NCBI GenBank assembly: GCA_021736505.1 | Contig: JAIPFU010000007.1 | Coordinates: forward strand, 1-34,065 | DNA length: 34,065 bases | DNA from: Spirochaetia bacterium | Lineage (GTDB): Bacteria; Spirochaetota; Spirochaetia; PWKH01 | Direction of reading: 5' to 3' | Shown: positions 7,527 through 15,751 of the stretch, piece by piece | Position numbering within the stretch: the stretch's first letter is position 1 | How the letters are laid out: the number at the start of each line of letters is the position of its first letter | Made by a program: the position numbers and the translations under genes | The notes under the pieces: generated by a model | What the model was told of the DNA's origin: nothing | Seen by the model: the letters and a program-made list of their open reading frames with translations, nothing else | Database searches by the model: none

Positions 7527-9670
7527 AGAAAGTCAGCTGGTATAAAAAGGAAATTGATAAATCATTAGTAAAGAGTCTGCATGAGAATTATAACATTGAT
7601 TTAATTACCGCATCTATTCTTTCTAGAAGAAATATAGTTAAGGGTAAGCATATTAAGTTTTATCTTGAGCACGACATTCTCTATCTTCATAATCCCTTCT
7701 TATTCGAAGATATGGATATTGCCGTAGAGCGAATATTGCTTGCTAGGCAGGAACAGGAAAAGGTGCGTATTTTCGGCGACAGAGATGTTGATGGAATGAC
7801 ATCAACCATACTGCTCAAAGAAAGATTGGATGAAGAAGGCTTGGATGTAAGCTGGAAACTTCCTGCAGGAGATGAACCCTACGGCCTTACAAAAGAGGGT
7901 ATTGATGCTTTTGCCGAGGAAGGCGGTACGCTGATAATTACCGTTGACTGCGGTATAACCAATGTTGAAGAAGTTGCTTATGCTGCTCAGTTAGGGATAG
8001 ATACAGTTATTCTGGATCATCACCTGTCTTCTGAAATACTTCCTCCTGCCGTGGCCGTAATTGACCCCAAAATAGACGGTTCCGGGTATCCTTTTAAAAA
8101 TTTGGCCGGCTGCGGTGTAGCAGCAAAGTTTATTTGGGCCTTGAATTTTTCTCAGACAGAATTGTATCAACAGGAAATTGTCCTTCTGCATGCCCGTCCA
8201 GGAAACGATACTGTTATCATAGAGGCAGTCAAACTGGAGAATATGATTGAAATTGATCGGATTATTGAGGAAGTCAATCCCGGAGTACTTCCTGCCGAAC
8301 AGTCCCGTCTTTGGGAATTCCTCCTTGATCGACCCATATTTGTGTATGATCAGGAACAGGAGATCAGTTTGCTGAAGCAGGCATTTGGGAAAAATACCCA
8401 AATCGGCTTACTTGAGACGGCAGATGAGATTTGGAAGTTTTTTCCTTCCCTGAAGGGAAGCAGCTTGGTGCAGCTTGACAGAATAAGTAAAGCTAAGCGG
8501 TACTATCAGGAACGACCGCTGGAAATTGATGTTTTTGTAAATGTTTTCCAGGCTTATATGTATAGAAAATATCCTAAGCTCTCATCAGAATTCATAAAGA
8601 TTCTTGACCTTGTGGCCATAGGAACGGTAGCCGATTTAATGCCCATGAAAGATGAAAACCGTATTTTAATTAAATATGGGCTTCGAGCTCTGAATTCTCA
8701 TGAGCGTCCATCACTGAGAACCTTTCTCTATAAGAGAAAACTTCTGGAAAAGAAGTTATCCACCACTGATATCGGATGGCAGATTTCTCCGATTTGGAAT
8801 GCTGCAGGAAGACTTGGTGTACCTGAACTTGCTGTTGAAATGCTCTTAAGTAAAGATGAAGCTGAACAGGAAGCCCTGATTGACCAAATGGTGAACCTTA
8901 ACAAGAAGAGAAAAAAATTAGGCGAAGATGCATGGAGCAGGCTCTATCCTAAAGCAGGAAAAAGTTTCGAGGACTCCGGGGAGCGCTTGATAGTAGTTGA
9001 TGATAAACAGCTTAACAGGGGCATAACAGGTATTATTGCTTCAAGACTGATGAACAATTTTCATGTACCAGCTATGGTTATTGCTCATCTTGAAGATAAG
9101 CTCATTGGATCTATGAGAAGCAGCAAAGAGTTTCACGTAAAAGATTTTCTCAGCAAATTTGATGATATTCTTCTTGATTACGGTGGTCACCAGTGTGCCG
9201 GAGGTTTCAGCCTTCCGCATGAAAACATGGAAAAATTTATATCCCGGGTTAAGGAAAAAATAGCATTTGTGGAGCCTCAGGAGGCTATTGCTACATATGA
9301 AATTGATGCTGAACTCCCCAAGAAATATGTTAATCCGAACTTAATACAAATTGTCGAAAACCTTGAACCCTATGGAGAAGACCATCCTCCTCTAATTTTC
9401 ATGGTAAGGGATGTAGAGATAGAGGAGATGACGGAGATGGGAAATACTAATCCTCTTCATCTCCGTTTGCTTATTAGTACAGGTAAGCATAAATGGCCTG
9501 CGGTTTTTTGGAGGGCTGCGGACAGAGTCCCGGAGGATTTTTCTTCTGGAGAAAGAGTAGATATTCTATTCAGACTTGGTAAAAATTATTTTAAACAGCA
9601 GGAAACACTGCAGCTTACCATTCTTGATATTACTCGAAATGCAGATACCGTATTGACAAACAGTATGTAA
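7508..9670 (+). CDS. recJ: Single-stranded-DNA exonuclease RecJ with a large insertion
   Basis: 5'-3' ssDNA exonuclease of the DHH family. The motifs are all there: GDRDVDG (90-96, with R where most RecJ have Y), VDCGI (147-151), DHH (170-172), DLVAIGTVADLMPM (about 367-380) and the DHHA1 motif GGHQCAGGF near the C-terminus, followed by an OB-type domain. At 720 aa it is about 140 aa longer than E. coli RecJ. The extra length sits between the DHH part and DLVAIG (about residues 212-360) and is acidic and hydrophobic in patches. I recall such a form in spirochaetes. ATG 7508 (AGGA upstream) is used; ATG 7523, which would give an ATGA overlap with thpR, is also possible. Confidence 0.92.
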   Translation: MEKKRMKKVSWYKKEIDKSLVKSLHENYNIDLITASILSRRNIVKGKHIKFYLEHDILYLHNPFLFEDMDIAVERILLARQEQEKVRIFGDRDVDGMTSTILLKERLDEEGLDVSWKLPAGDEPYGLTKEGIDAFAEEGGTLIITVDCGITNVEEVAYAAQLGIDTVILDHHLSSEILPPAVAVIDPKIDGSGYPFKNLAGCGVAAKFIWALNFSQTELYQQEIVLLHARPGNDTVIIEAVKLENMIEIDRIIEEVNPGVLPAEQSRLWEFLLDRPIFVYDQEQEISLLKQAFGKNTQIGLLETADEIWKFFPSLKGSSLVQLDRISKAKRYYQERPLEIDVFVNVFQAYMYRKYPKLSSEFIKILDLVAIGTVADLMPMKDENRILIKYGLRALNSHERPSLRTFLYKRKLLEKKLSTTDIGWQISPIWNAAGRLGVPELAVEMLLSKDEAEQEALIDQMVNLNKKRKKLGEDAWSRLYPKAGKSFEDSGERLIVVDDKQLNRGITGIIASRLMNNFHVPAMVIAHLEDKLIGSMRSSKEFHVKDFLSKFDDILLDYGGHQCAGGFSLPHENMEKFISRVKEKIAFVEPQEAIATYEIDAELPKKYVNPNLIQIVENLEPYGEDHPPLIFMVRDVEIEEMTEMGNTNPLHLRLLISTGKHKWPAVFWRAADRVPEDFSSGERVDILFRLGKNYFKQQETLQLTILDITRNADTVLTNSM

Positions 9671-9714
9671 TACGTAAAATACAGGTGTAACTAAGATCCG
9701 AGGGGGTGATTACT

Positions 9715-9924
9715 ATAGCTTACGTTAGAGTTGATGACAATGAACCTTTAGAAAAGTCAATCAAGAAATTTAAACGAATGGTTGAAAAAGAGGGAATTGT
9801 ACGGGAGTGGAAGAAAAGAGAGTTCTTTGAAAAACCCTCTACTATCAAAAACAGAAAGAAAAAAGCTCTCGAACGAAAACAAATGAAGAAAATGCGTAAA
9901 TTGAAAGCAATGAAAAATTACTAG
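9715..9924 (+). CDS. rpsU: 30S ribosomal protein S21, probable non-standard AUA start
   Basis: S21 of the small ribosomal subunit, 69 aa. The sequence (A)[17 protein letters not shown] and the basic tail [22 protein letters not shown] are typical. S21 proteins normally begin M-(A/S)-Y-V. Here the codon at the M position is ATA (9715). The sequence AGGGGGTGAT (9701-9710) matches the extended anti-Shine-Dalgarno complement at 9 of 10 positions and ends its purine core 8 nt before that ATA. The only in-frame standard start is GTG at 9706, which lies inside the Shine-Dalgarno element and would add MIT-. So AUA initiation is the simplest reading, with AUU at 9709 too close. It follows recJ by 44 nt. 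Confidence 0.85.
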   Translation: MAYVRVDDNEPLEKSIKKFKRMVEKEGIVREWKKREFFEKPSTIKNRKKKALERKQMKKMRKLKAMKNY

Positions 9925-9981
9925 AATATGTATAATTAATATACTTATAGGTATTTTACATGTTATTTTCTTTGATGTATT

Positions 9982-10013
9982 AAGCTGCTTGTTAACAGGC
10001 AGCTTTTTTTTAG
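9982..10013 (+). terminator. Strong rho-independent terminator after rpsU
   Basis: AAGCTGCTTGTT (9982-9993) folds back on AACAGGCAGCTT (9994-10005); the stem is interrupted only by one T-G pair, and in practice the central bases form the loop. It is followed by a run of T. It closes the recO-thpR-recJ-rpsU block just before the convergent AraC gene. Confidence 0.9.
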
Positions 10014-10015
10014 TT

Positions 10016-10876
10016 TTATTCGCTGCTTATCTTCCCGTCTCTAAATTGACGAGGTGTATTTTGTTCCAAGCTTTTAAAAACAAGAGCATAGTAACTTTCA
10101 TTTTTAAACCCGCATAGACGGGAAACTTCGCCTATTTTCATATCAGGAAAACTATTCATTAATTCTTTGCTTTTTTCAATTCTGATTCTGTTTATAAATT
10201 CAGTAGGTTTCTCTGAAAATGATTTTTTAAATAAACGAATGAAGTGCTGTTTGCTTAAGTTACAAGAATTTGCAAGTTCATCAAGAGTTATTGGGCGACT
10301 GTATTCATTTATAATAATATAAATAGCAGGATCCAGTACGGATTTGGGAATTTCTTTTTTCCTTGGCGTATAATTGTGGAGCATGTGATAAGAATCTAAT
10401 ATAAGAGAATAAACAAGAGAGCTCCCGGTGAGTTTATTTTCGATTGTTGGATTGGATAAAAGAGTTTTTGATTCATTTATTTTACTGTTCATCAGTTTTG
10501 GTTTTGATAAAAAGTAAACTCCGGAATTTTGGATATTCATTTTTCGCAGTAAGGAAGTTAGTTGAAATCCTTGAAAGGATATCCAATTAACAATCCATGG
10601 CTTTTTTGCATTTTCAGGATAATAAGCATGGGGTGTATCAGGAAATAGGATAATTACCTGATTTTCTTGTATTTGAATTTTAGCACCATCTAATAGCAAA
10701 ATACCTTTACCAGAATTTTTTTGAGTTACAATAAATTGAAAGACCGGGAAACCGAAAGGTCTATCAATTTTTTTTTGCTCATAGTTAACTGCAGCCCCAT
10801 TAAGGGTGTAAGGAAGTTCTTTTTCTATGGCTGATAATTTAGTAATTACTGGTAGAGTGTCTTTATGTGTATCCAT
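10016..10876 (-). CDS. AraC-family transcriptional regulator
   Basis: A 286-aa regulator with an N-terminal cupin-type sensor (about 35-160), including VIILFPDTPHAYYPENAKKPWIVNW, and a C-terminal pair of helix-turn-helix motifs (about 185-282). The motif SNPLDELANSCNLSKQHF-type start reads LDELANSCNLSKQHFIRLFK, and the second helix pair reads IGEVSRLCGFKNESYYALVFK. Such proteins usually activate sugar-use genes when a sugar binds the cupin. It is divergent from the SnoaL-like gene at 11021, with a 144-bp shared control region carrying a promoter and an inverted repeat (10923-10963). It is therefore the likely regulator of that gene. ATG 10876 has a weak GGAAA upstream. Confidence 0.88.
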   Translation of the reverse strand: MDTHKDTLPVITKLSAIEKELPYTLNGAAVNYEQKKIDRPFGFPVFQFIVTQKNSGKGILLLDGAKIQIQENQVIILFPDTPHAYYPENAKKPWIVNWISFQGFQLTSLLRKMNIQNSGVYFLSKPKLMNSKINESKTLLSNPTIENKLTGSSLVYSLILDSYHMLHNYTPRKKEIPKSVLDPAIYIIINEYSRPITLDELANSCNLSKQHFIRLFKKSFSEKPTEFINRIRIEKSKELMNSFPDMKIGEVSRLCGFKNESYYALVFKSLEQNTPRQFRDGKISSE

Positions 10877-10911
10877 CTTACATTTTCCAATTAGATTTCT
10901 ATTTTTTTTTA

Positions 10912-10940
10912 TTGACAGCCGAATGTTAATAAAATATCAT
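10912..10940 (+). promoter_or_regulatory. Sigma-70 promoter for the first SnoaL-like gene
   Basis: TTGACA (10912-10917), 17-bp spacer, TATCAT (10935-10940). This is close to consensus and gives a leader of about 75 nt before the ATG at 11021. Confidence 0.75.
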
Positions 10941-10963
10941 TAAAAATAACAAAATATTAACAT
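10923..10963. promoter_or_regulatory. Inverted repeat around the -10 and start site
   Basis: ATGTTAATA (10923-10931) and TATTAACAT (10955-10963) are perfect inverted 9-mers with centres 32 bp apart, about three helical turns. They flank the -10 element and the expected transcription start. A regulator binding both arms would block or bend this promoter; the divergent AraC protein is the obvious candidate. Confidence 0.5.
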
Positions 10964-11020
10964 CTGTATGCTTAGTTTTATTATTATAGCATATACTGAT
11001 CTTGTAAATAGGAGAAAAGA

Positions 11021-12268
11021 ATGGAAAAGAAAAACGAAGAGAAAAAAACGGATAACATAGGTATACCTCAAAAAAGTAAATTGAAAATTGAATTTGATGG
11101 GTATGAAGATATTAGCAGCATGCTTCAGACTAGAACAGATAGAAGGCAAAGTTTAAAGGGTTTTGATGATGATTATTCAGATATAGTAGATTACATTGTT
11201 CGCTGCACATATAAAATTTGGGATGAACATAACGTGGGTTTAATCTATACCCACTATGCATCAAGATCGCTAGCTCATATGCCCCATGGACTTGTTTATG
11301 GAAGGGAAAAAGTTATTGAGGCAACTTTAGCTGCTCAGAACGCTTTCCCTGATTTTAAGTTGTTTGTAGATGACGTAATCTGGAGAGGTGATGATGAGAA
11401 AGGATTTGACACCTCCATGCCCAGCACAGGTGTAGGAACTAACACAGGCTGGAGTATGTATGGACCACCAAGTAATAAGAGTATCTGCAGAAGAGGCATT
11501 GCTAACTGTTTTACAAAGGAAAATCGGATCATAGAAGAGTGGGTAGTTCATGATGATGCAGCCGCGGTGGAGCAATTAGGTTTTGACCTCGATACTGTGA
11601 TATCAAATTTGGTTGAGAGCGGCTATTGTTATGAGGGAGAAGGGAAGGAACCGGCTGCAATCGAAAGAGTCCATGGTGAAGAGACCCCCAAACCGCTGCC
11701 TCCGCTTCCGAAAAATGAGAATGATGTGGAAGGTCTTATACAAAGAGCTTTTCAGGAAATATTTAATTGGAGAATGATTGGTCGAGTGGATTCCTATTTT
11801 TCAAGTAGATATACCCATCATGGATGCAGAGGAAAAGACTATTATGGCAGAGGCGAATATAAAAAATTGCTTCTCAGCTGGCTTGCAATGTTTCCAGATG
11901 CAGAGTTCATAATCGAAGATATCTATTGGAATGGTGATTCAGAAAAAGGGTTTAGGTCCTCAACTCGCTGGAAGATTATTGGCACGCACAGAGGTAATGG
12001 AGTTTACGGATATCCCAGTCAGGCTAGAGTTGAAATAATGGGAATAACAAATCATATAATTAAAAATGGAAAATTTGTTGAAGCACTGAGCCTGTATAAT
12101 GACTTAGAAACAGCAGTAAGAATAGAAAGAGCAAGAAGAAAAAATGGAGTATTTAGCTCAATGGGAAATGCAAATGAAAACTATGAAGTTAGTGAAGATT
12201 CAATAACAATGTTAAAACAGAATCGAAATAATGACAGTACTAATAAAATAGAGGAACAAAATAATTAA
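11021..12268 (+). CDS. Tandem SnoaL/NTF2-like protein (two domains), function unknown
   Basis: A 415-aa soluble protein with two SnoaL-like (ester cyclase/NTF2 fold) domains, about 55-185 and 233-375, joined by a Pro-rich linker PKPLPPLPKN. Both domains carry the family pattern: a helix with an aromatic, 'YGREKVIEATLAAQNAFPDFKL' or the equivalent 'YGRGEYKKLLLSWLAMFPDAEF', then strand pairs such as DVIWRGDDEKGF and DIYWNGDSEKGF. SnoaL enzymes do metal-free acid-base chemistry such as aldol ring closure; the substrate here is unknown. The C-terminal 40 residues are polar and low-complexity. ATG 11021 has AGGAG 6 nt upstream. It precedes the ABC operon, and a second double-SnoaL gene lies on the other side of it. 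Confidence 0.7.
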   Translation: MEKKNEEKKTDNIGIPQKSKLKIEFDGYEDISSMLQTRTDRRQSLKGFDDDYSDIVDYIVRCTYKIWDEHNVGLIYTHYASRSLAHMPHGLVYGREKVIEATLAAQNAFPDFKLFVDDVIWRGDDEKGFDTSMPSTGVGTNTGWSMYGPPSNKSICRRGIANCFTKENRIIEEWVVHDDAAAVEQLGFDLDTVISNLVESGYCYEGEGKEPAAIERVHGEETPKPLPPLPKNENDVEGLIQRAFQEIFNWRMIGRVDSYFSSRYTHHGCRGKDYYGRGEYKKLLLSWLAMFPDAEFIIEDIYWNGDSEKGFRSSTRWKIIGTHRGNGVYGYPSQARVEIMGITNHIIKNGKFVEALSLYNDLETAVRIERARRKNGVFSSMGNANENYEVSEDSITMLKQNRNNDSTNKIEEQNN

Positions 12269-12276
12269 AAAAATGT

Positions 12277-12305
12277 TTGACGTCAACTTACGTCCATGGT
12301 ATGAT
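12277..12305 (+). promoter_or_regulatory. Sigma-70 promoter of the ABC importer operon
   Basis: TTGACG (12277-12282), 17-bp spacer, TATGAT (12300-12305). It starts 8 nt after the stop of the SnoaL-like gene. The -35 lies inside a palindrome TTGACGTCAA (12278-12287 with the flanking T). The shared operator follows at 12316. Confidence 0.8.
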
Positions 12306-12315
12306 TTATTCAGTA

Positions 12316-12333
12316 AATGACTACGTTGTCATA
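12316..12333. promoter_or_regulatory. Operator site 1 (AATGACTAC-GTTGTCATA), ABC operon
   Basis: An 18-bp near-palindrome at about +5 to +22 relative to the predicted start site, ending at the Shine-Dalgarno AAAGGAG (12334-12340). The half-sites match those at 18064, 22658 and 22914. A protein bound here would block transcription from the promoter at 12277-12305. Confidence 0.7.
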
Positions 12334-12345
12334 AAAGGAGTGCAT

Positions 12346-13656
12346 ATGTTAAGAAAATTATTTTTTGTTGCGATGGTTATCTGTTTTCTAGTTCCTGGAT
12401 TGGTTTTTGCAAGTGGTGATCAGGAGGAAAGTGCTGATAGCGGAGGAATAATTTCCCCCGAAACACAGCAGACAATCGATATGATGGGTTGGAGATACCC
12501 GATAACAGAATTTTATGCAAAAGAATTGGAAAAAAGTAATAGCGTGAAAAATCTACGTGTTAATACACAATTGCTTGACTCCGGTTCTGCAAAAGAACAA
12601 GTAAGACTTGCTCTTTCAGGTTCCGGAGAATCACCATATGAGATAGTTCATGCAGATGATGCCTTAGTTATTGAATTAGCTTCAGAAGGTTGGCTCATGC
12701 CTTTGGATGATCTTATTGAAAAATATAAAGACCAGTACGATCTCGATGACATTTCTGAAGCCATGTACAATTTAGGTTCATACAATGGAAAAATTTATGG
12801 AATCCCGATTGTTGCAAATTCAATGAATTACTTTTATAACATGGAACTTTTTGATAAATATGATCTTGAAGTTCCGGATACCTATGATGATGTTATTGCA
12901 ACTGCAGAAGTACTTAAGCAGGAAGAAAGCATCGATCTTCCCTTTACTATTAATTTACATGCAGGATGGGCCTGGAGAATTGAATTTCATAATTTCTTAA
13001 AAGCCAGCGGTGGTAAATGGCTGAATGATGATAATACTCCAGCTTTTAATAGCCCGGAAGGGGTTAAGGCTGTAGAAAAAATGATTGAAGTATATGAAGC
13101 CTGCATGGGTGAAGGCGGACTTACCTGGAGTATTGATGATTCAGAAATTGGTATGGAAACAGGTACACTTGCCAGTTGTATGACATGGACAAGTAGAGCT
13201 GCAAATATGGATGATCCAGAAAAATCATTATATGTTGGGAAAATAGGCTTTGCGCCAGCACCTCGAGTAGTTGAAGGCGGACCGCATGCAGGACCAGCAG
13301 CAGCAGATTTTTACTGCATACCTGCTAATGTTGAAGTTGATCCCGAGCTGATTTTTCAGGTTATTATGGAAGCTGCCGATTTAGAGAGCCAGAAAAAAGC
13401 AGCTGAAGAGGGGATGGTGACAAGAAGTGCAGTAGCTGAAGCCGGTGTCGGGGGAAGATATCTTGCAGCTGCACAACAGACAATTGCTAATGGTGCTGGG
13501 AATTATGGCCCCAATCCAGCTGGGAAGCTGGCGAGGACTGCAATTGAGAATATCCTCCCAACAGTTGTACGCGATGAGACAACTGTAAAAGGTGTTTTAG
13601 ATAAAGCAGCTGAGCTTTATATTGAAGAGGCGAAAAAACAAGGGTTTATTAATTAG
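12346..13656 (+). CDS. Sugar ABC transporter, extracellular solute-binding protein
   Basis: Family 1 (MalE/UgpB-like) binding protein of 436 aa that delivers a sugar-type ligand to the two permeases downstream. The signal peptide is LRKLFFVAMVICFLVPGLVFA, with cleavage before SGDQEES; there is no lipobox cysteine. The mature part has the usual signature segments, for example GKIYGIPIVANSMNYFYNMELFDKYDLEVPDTYDD and a Trp-rich ligand region. ATG 12346 is chosen because AAAGGAG lies 5 nt upstream; an upstream in-frame start would put the operator inside the coding region. Regulation is by the adjacent promoter and operator. A hairpin after the gene separates it from the permeases. The ligand cannot be named. 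Confidence 0.9.
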   Translation: MLRKLFFVAMVICFLVPGLVFASGDQEESADSGGIISPETQQTIDMMGWRYPITEFYAKELEKSNSVKNLRVNTQLLDSGSAKEQVRLALSGSGESPYEIVHADDALVIELASEGWLMPLDDLIEKYKDQYDLDDISEAMYNLGSYNGKIYGIPIVANSMNYFYNMELFDKYDLEVPDTYDDVIATAEVLKQEESIDLPFTINLHAGWAWRIEFHNFLKASGGKWLNDDNTPAFNSPEGVKAVEKMIEVYEACMGEGGLTWSIDDSEIGMETGTLASCMTWTSRAANMDDPEKSLYVGKIGFAPAPRVVEGGPHAGPAAADFYCIPANVEVDPELIFQVIMEAADLESQKKAAEEGMVTRSAVAEAGVGGRYLAAAQQTIANGAGNYGPNPAGKLARTAIENILPTVVRDETTVKGVLDKAAELYIEEAKKQGFIN

Positions 13657-13689
13657 AGTATAGTACTCTATGAATAATTGATATTAATT

Positions 13690-13732
13690 GAAAGAGTCTG
13701 TTTCTGTGGTTTTTATAGATGCAGGCTCTTTC
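13690..13732 (+). other. Intercistronic hairpin after the ABC binding-protein gene
   Basis: GAAAGAGTCTG (13690-13700) pairs with CAGGCTCTTTC (13722-13732), 11 bp with one T-G pair and no T-run after it. A smaller hairpin, AGAGTA-TAG-TACTCT (13655-13669), overlaps the stop codon. Such stems usually protect the upstream message, raising binding protein over permease. Confidence 0.6.
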
Positions 13733-13758
13733 TGCTTCCATTTAAAAGGTAGCTAAGT

Positions 13759-14619
13759 ATGAATGATAAGACTTTTTTTTCATTTGTAAGTCCATCGGTA
13801 ATAATAATGGTACTCCTTATGGTTATACCATTAATTACTGCTGTAGTTCTTGGGCTGAATTTTGTAACATACTCAAATCTTGAAAATCCTGAATTTGTGG
13901 GTTTGCAGAATTATAAAGAGATGCTTCTTGACCCTGAATTCTGGGCTTCTTTCAAGTTTACATTTATCTATATTATAACAGTAGTTCCTTCTGCAATTCT
14001 CCTTGGGTTTATAATAGCGATGCTTCTTGATCAAGTTACTCGTTTTCGTGGGGTTTTTATTGCTGCTGCCCTTATTCCGCATATTATAACTCCTGTTGTC
14101 GGATCCCTTATGTTTCGGACTATGTTTGATAGAAGCGGATTATATTGGTATTGGTTGAAAGTATTATTTGATTATGAATTTATAATGACTACACCAACTG
14201 TGAGACTGCTTATTATCCTTCAGGGTATTTGGCAAGTAACTCCTTTTGCGATGATTACCCTTTTTGCAGGACTGCAGACGCTTCCCAAACAACTGATGGA
14301 AGCTGCAACTGTAGATGGCGCTAATCCAGTACAAAAACTAGAGCATGTAATACTTCCCCATTTGCGATCTCTGTTTTTATTTATAAGTTTGATGGGTGTA
14401 ATGGATGCATATAGAGTCTTGGATCAGGTTCTGGTAATAACGAAACAGAACCCGCTGTTCCAGGCAGATACTATTATGTATTACAATTATAAGGTAGCTG
14501 TTATGTTCGGAAGACTTGGAAAAGCAAATGCTATGTCTGTTTTAACTGTAATAGGTATTTTTATAGTGCTTATACCATTTTTACGAATAACATATAAACA
14601 GCAAATGGAGAGCAGATAA
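13759..14619 (+). CDS. Sugar ABC transporter permease (MalF/UgpA type)
   Basis: Inner-membrane permease of 286 aa with six predicted membrane segments (first at about 9-33). The cytoplasmic EAA loop that docks the ATPase is EAATVDGANPVQKLEHVILPHL (about 188-209), with the conserved G. It is the first of two permeases forming a heterodimer. The gene ends TAATG, so its stop overlaps the start of the second permease by 1 nt. AAAAGGTAG lies before the ATG. No gene for the ATP-binding subunit is found nearby, so a shared MsmX-type ATPase encoded elsewhere is expected. Confidence 0.92.
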   Translation: MNDKTFFSFVSPSVIIMVLLMVIPLITAVVLGLNFVTYSNLENPEFVGLQNYKEMLLDPEFWASFKFTFIYIITVVPSAILLGFIIAMLLDQVTRFRGVFIAAALIPHIITPVVGSLMFRTMFDRSGLYWYWLKVLFDYEFIMTTPTVRLLIILQGIWQVTPFAMITLFAGLQTLPKQLMEAATVDGANPVQKLEHVILPHLRSLFLFISLMGVMDAYRVLDQVLVITKQNPLFQADTIMYYNYKVAVMFGRLGKANAMSVLTVIGIFIVLIPFLRITYKQQMESR

Positions 14620-15629
14620 TGGAACGAGTAAAAAATCCGATAGGAAGAATACTTATATATTCAGCTTTAGTGATAGTTGTGTTTTACAGTGTCATGCCAT
14701 TTGTTTGGAGTTTCATAACCTCTTTAAAATATCCTGTTGAGGCTAATAATCCTAATCCCAAATTGTGGGGTTTTAAGGCTACAATGAATAATTATAGTGA
14801 TTTGTGGTTGTATATGGAGGGGAAAGATTTTATTCCCTACGCATTAGGAATCTTGTTGATTATTTTTCTCCTCATACTTTTCGCTTTTCTTTCAAGCAAA
14901 AACAATTGGCTGTCTAAACCGAAAACAAACATTATCATATCCATAGTTATTCTTCTTATTTTTTCATTATTGCCAGTTGTGGCAAATATGTCAAAATTTT
15001 ATGACTATTTTCTGAATAGTGTAATTGTAACAGTTGGAACATTGGTGATTTCAATAGCAATAGGATGTGTTGGAGGTTATGCGCTGGCAAGGTACAGCAA
15101 AGTCTGGGGTGTTATTATATTAATCGCTGCCCTAGGTTTTAGAGCACTTCCTAGAATGGCATTCGTACTTCCATATTATTATATTGGTCAGTACACACAC
15201 TTATATGATACTCATTTTTTATTGATTATTACAATGGTAGCTATAAATCAGCCGTTTACAATTTGGATGCTGCGCAGTTTTTTCATGGACATTCCGAAAG
15301 AAATTGAGGAAGCGGCGATGATAGATGGTGCTGGACGGCTGAAAGCATTTATGCAGGTTATCATTCCTATTGCATGGCCGGGAATAATTACGACAAGTCT
15401 ATTCACCTTGCTTTTAGCGTATAATGAATTCCTTATGCCGAAGATACTTACTCAAGCAAACTGGACTATGCCGGTTGCAATTGCATCATATACTAGTGGT
15501 GAAGATGCTGCTTACAGAGCCATAGCTTCAGCTGCTTCTGTATCAATAACCATTCCAATTATTATTGTTATTATTTTCTTTCAGAAATATCTTGTTAAAG
15601 GACTAGCTTTTGGAGCGGTGAAGGGATAA
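14619..15629 (+). CDS. Sugar ABC transporter permease (MalG type) with an extra two-helix insertion
   Basis: The second permease, 336 aa, about 55 aa longer than usual for MalG relatives. The EAA loop is EEAAMIDGAGRLKAFMQVII (about 230-249). After the first helix (about 10-30) and the NYSDLW segment, an unusual stretch at residues 70-128 holds two strong hydrophobic segments (72-91 and 103-120) before the sequence returns to the normal FLNSVIVTVG. This gives probably eight membrane helices instead of six. The gene overlaps the upstream permease by 1 nt (TAATG). It is the last gene of the ABC operon; the GntR-type regulator follows after 122 nt. Confidence 0.9.
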   Translation: MERVKNPIGRILIYSALVIVVFYSVMPFVWSFITSLKYPVEANNPNPKLWGFKATMNNYSDLWLYMEGKDFIPYALGILLIIFLLILFAFLSSKNNWLSKPKTNIIISIVILLIFSLLPVVANMSKFYDYFLNSVIVTVGTLVISIAIGCVGGYALARYSKVWGVIILIAALGFRALPRMAFVLPYYYIGQYTHLYDTHFLLIITMVAINQPFTIWMLRSFFMDIPKEIEEAAMIDGAGRLKAFMQVIIPIAWPGIITTSLFTLLLAYNEFLMPKILTQANWTMPVAIASYTSGEDAAYRAIASAASVSITIPIIIVIIFFQKYLVKGLAFGAVKG

Positions 15630-15751
15630 ATAGTAAAAAACATTATTGTATGAGTGTATGATTTTCATAGATCAAATGCAATTGTAAAAGACATAGAGTT
15701 ACTATAGGATACTATCTGCATTCACCCAAAATAATGTTTATTGGAATAGAT

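Noticed and set aside
9706..9714. GTG start for rpsU giving MIT- before the S21 sequence
   Set aside because: The GTG is part of the Shine-Dalgarno element and has no ribosome site of its own. It is kept only as the fallback if AUA initiation is disproved.
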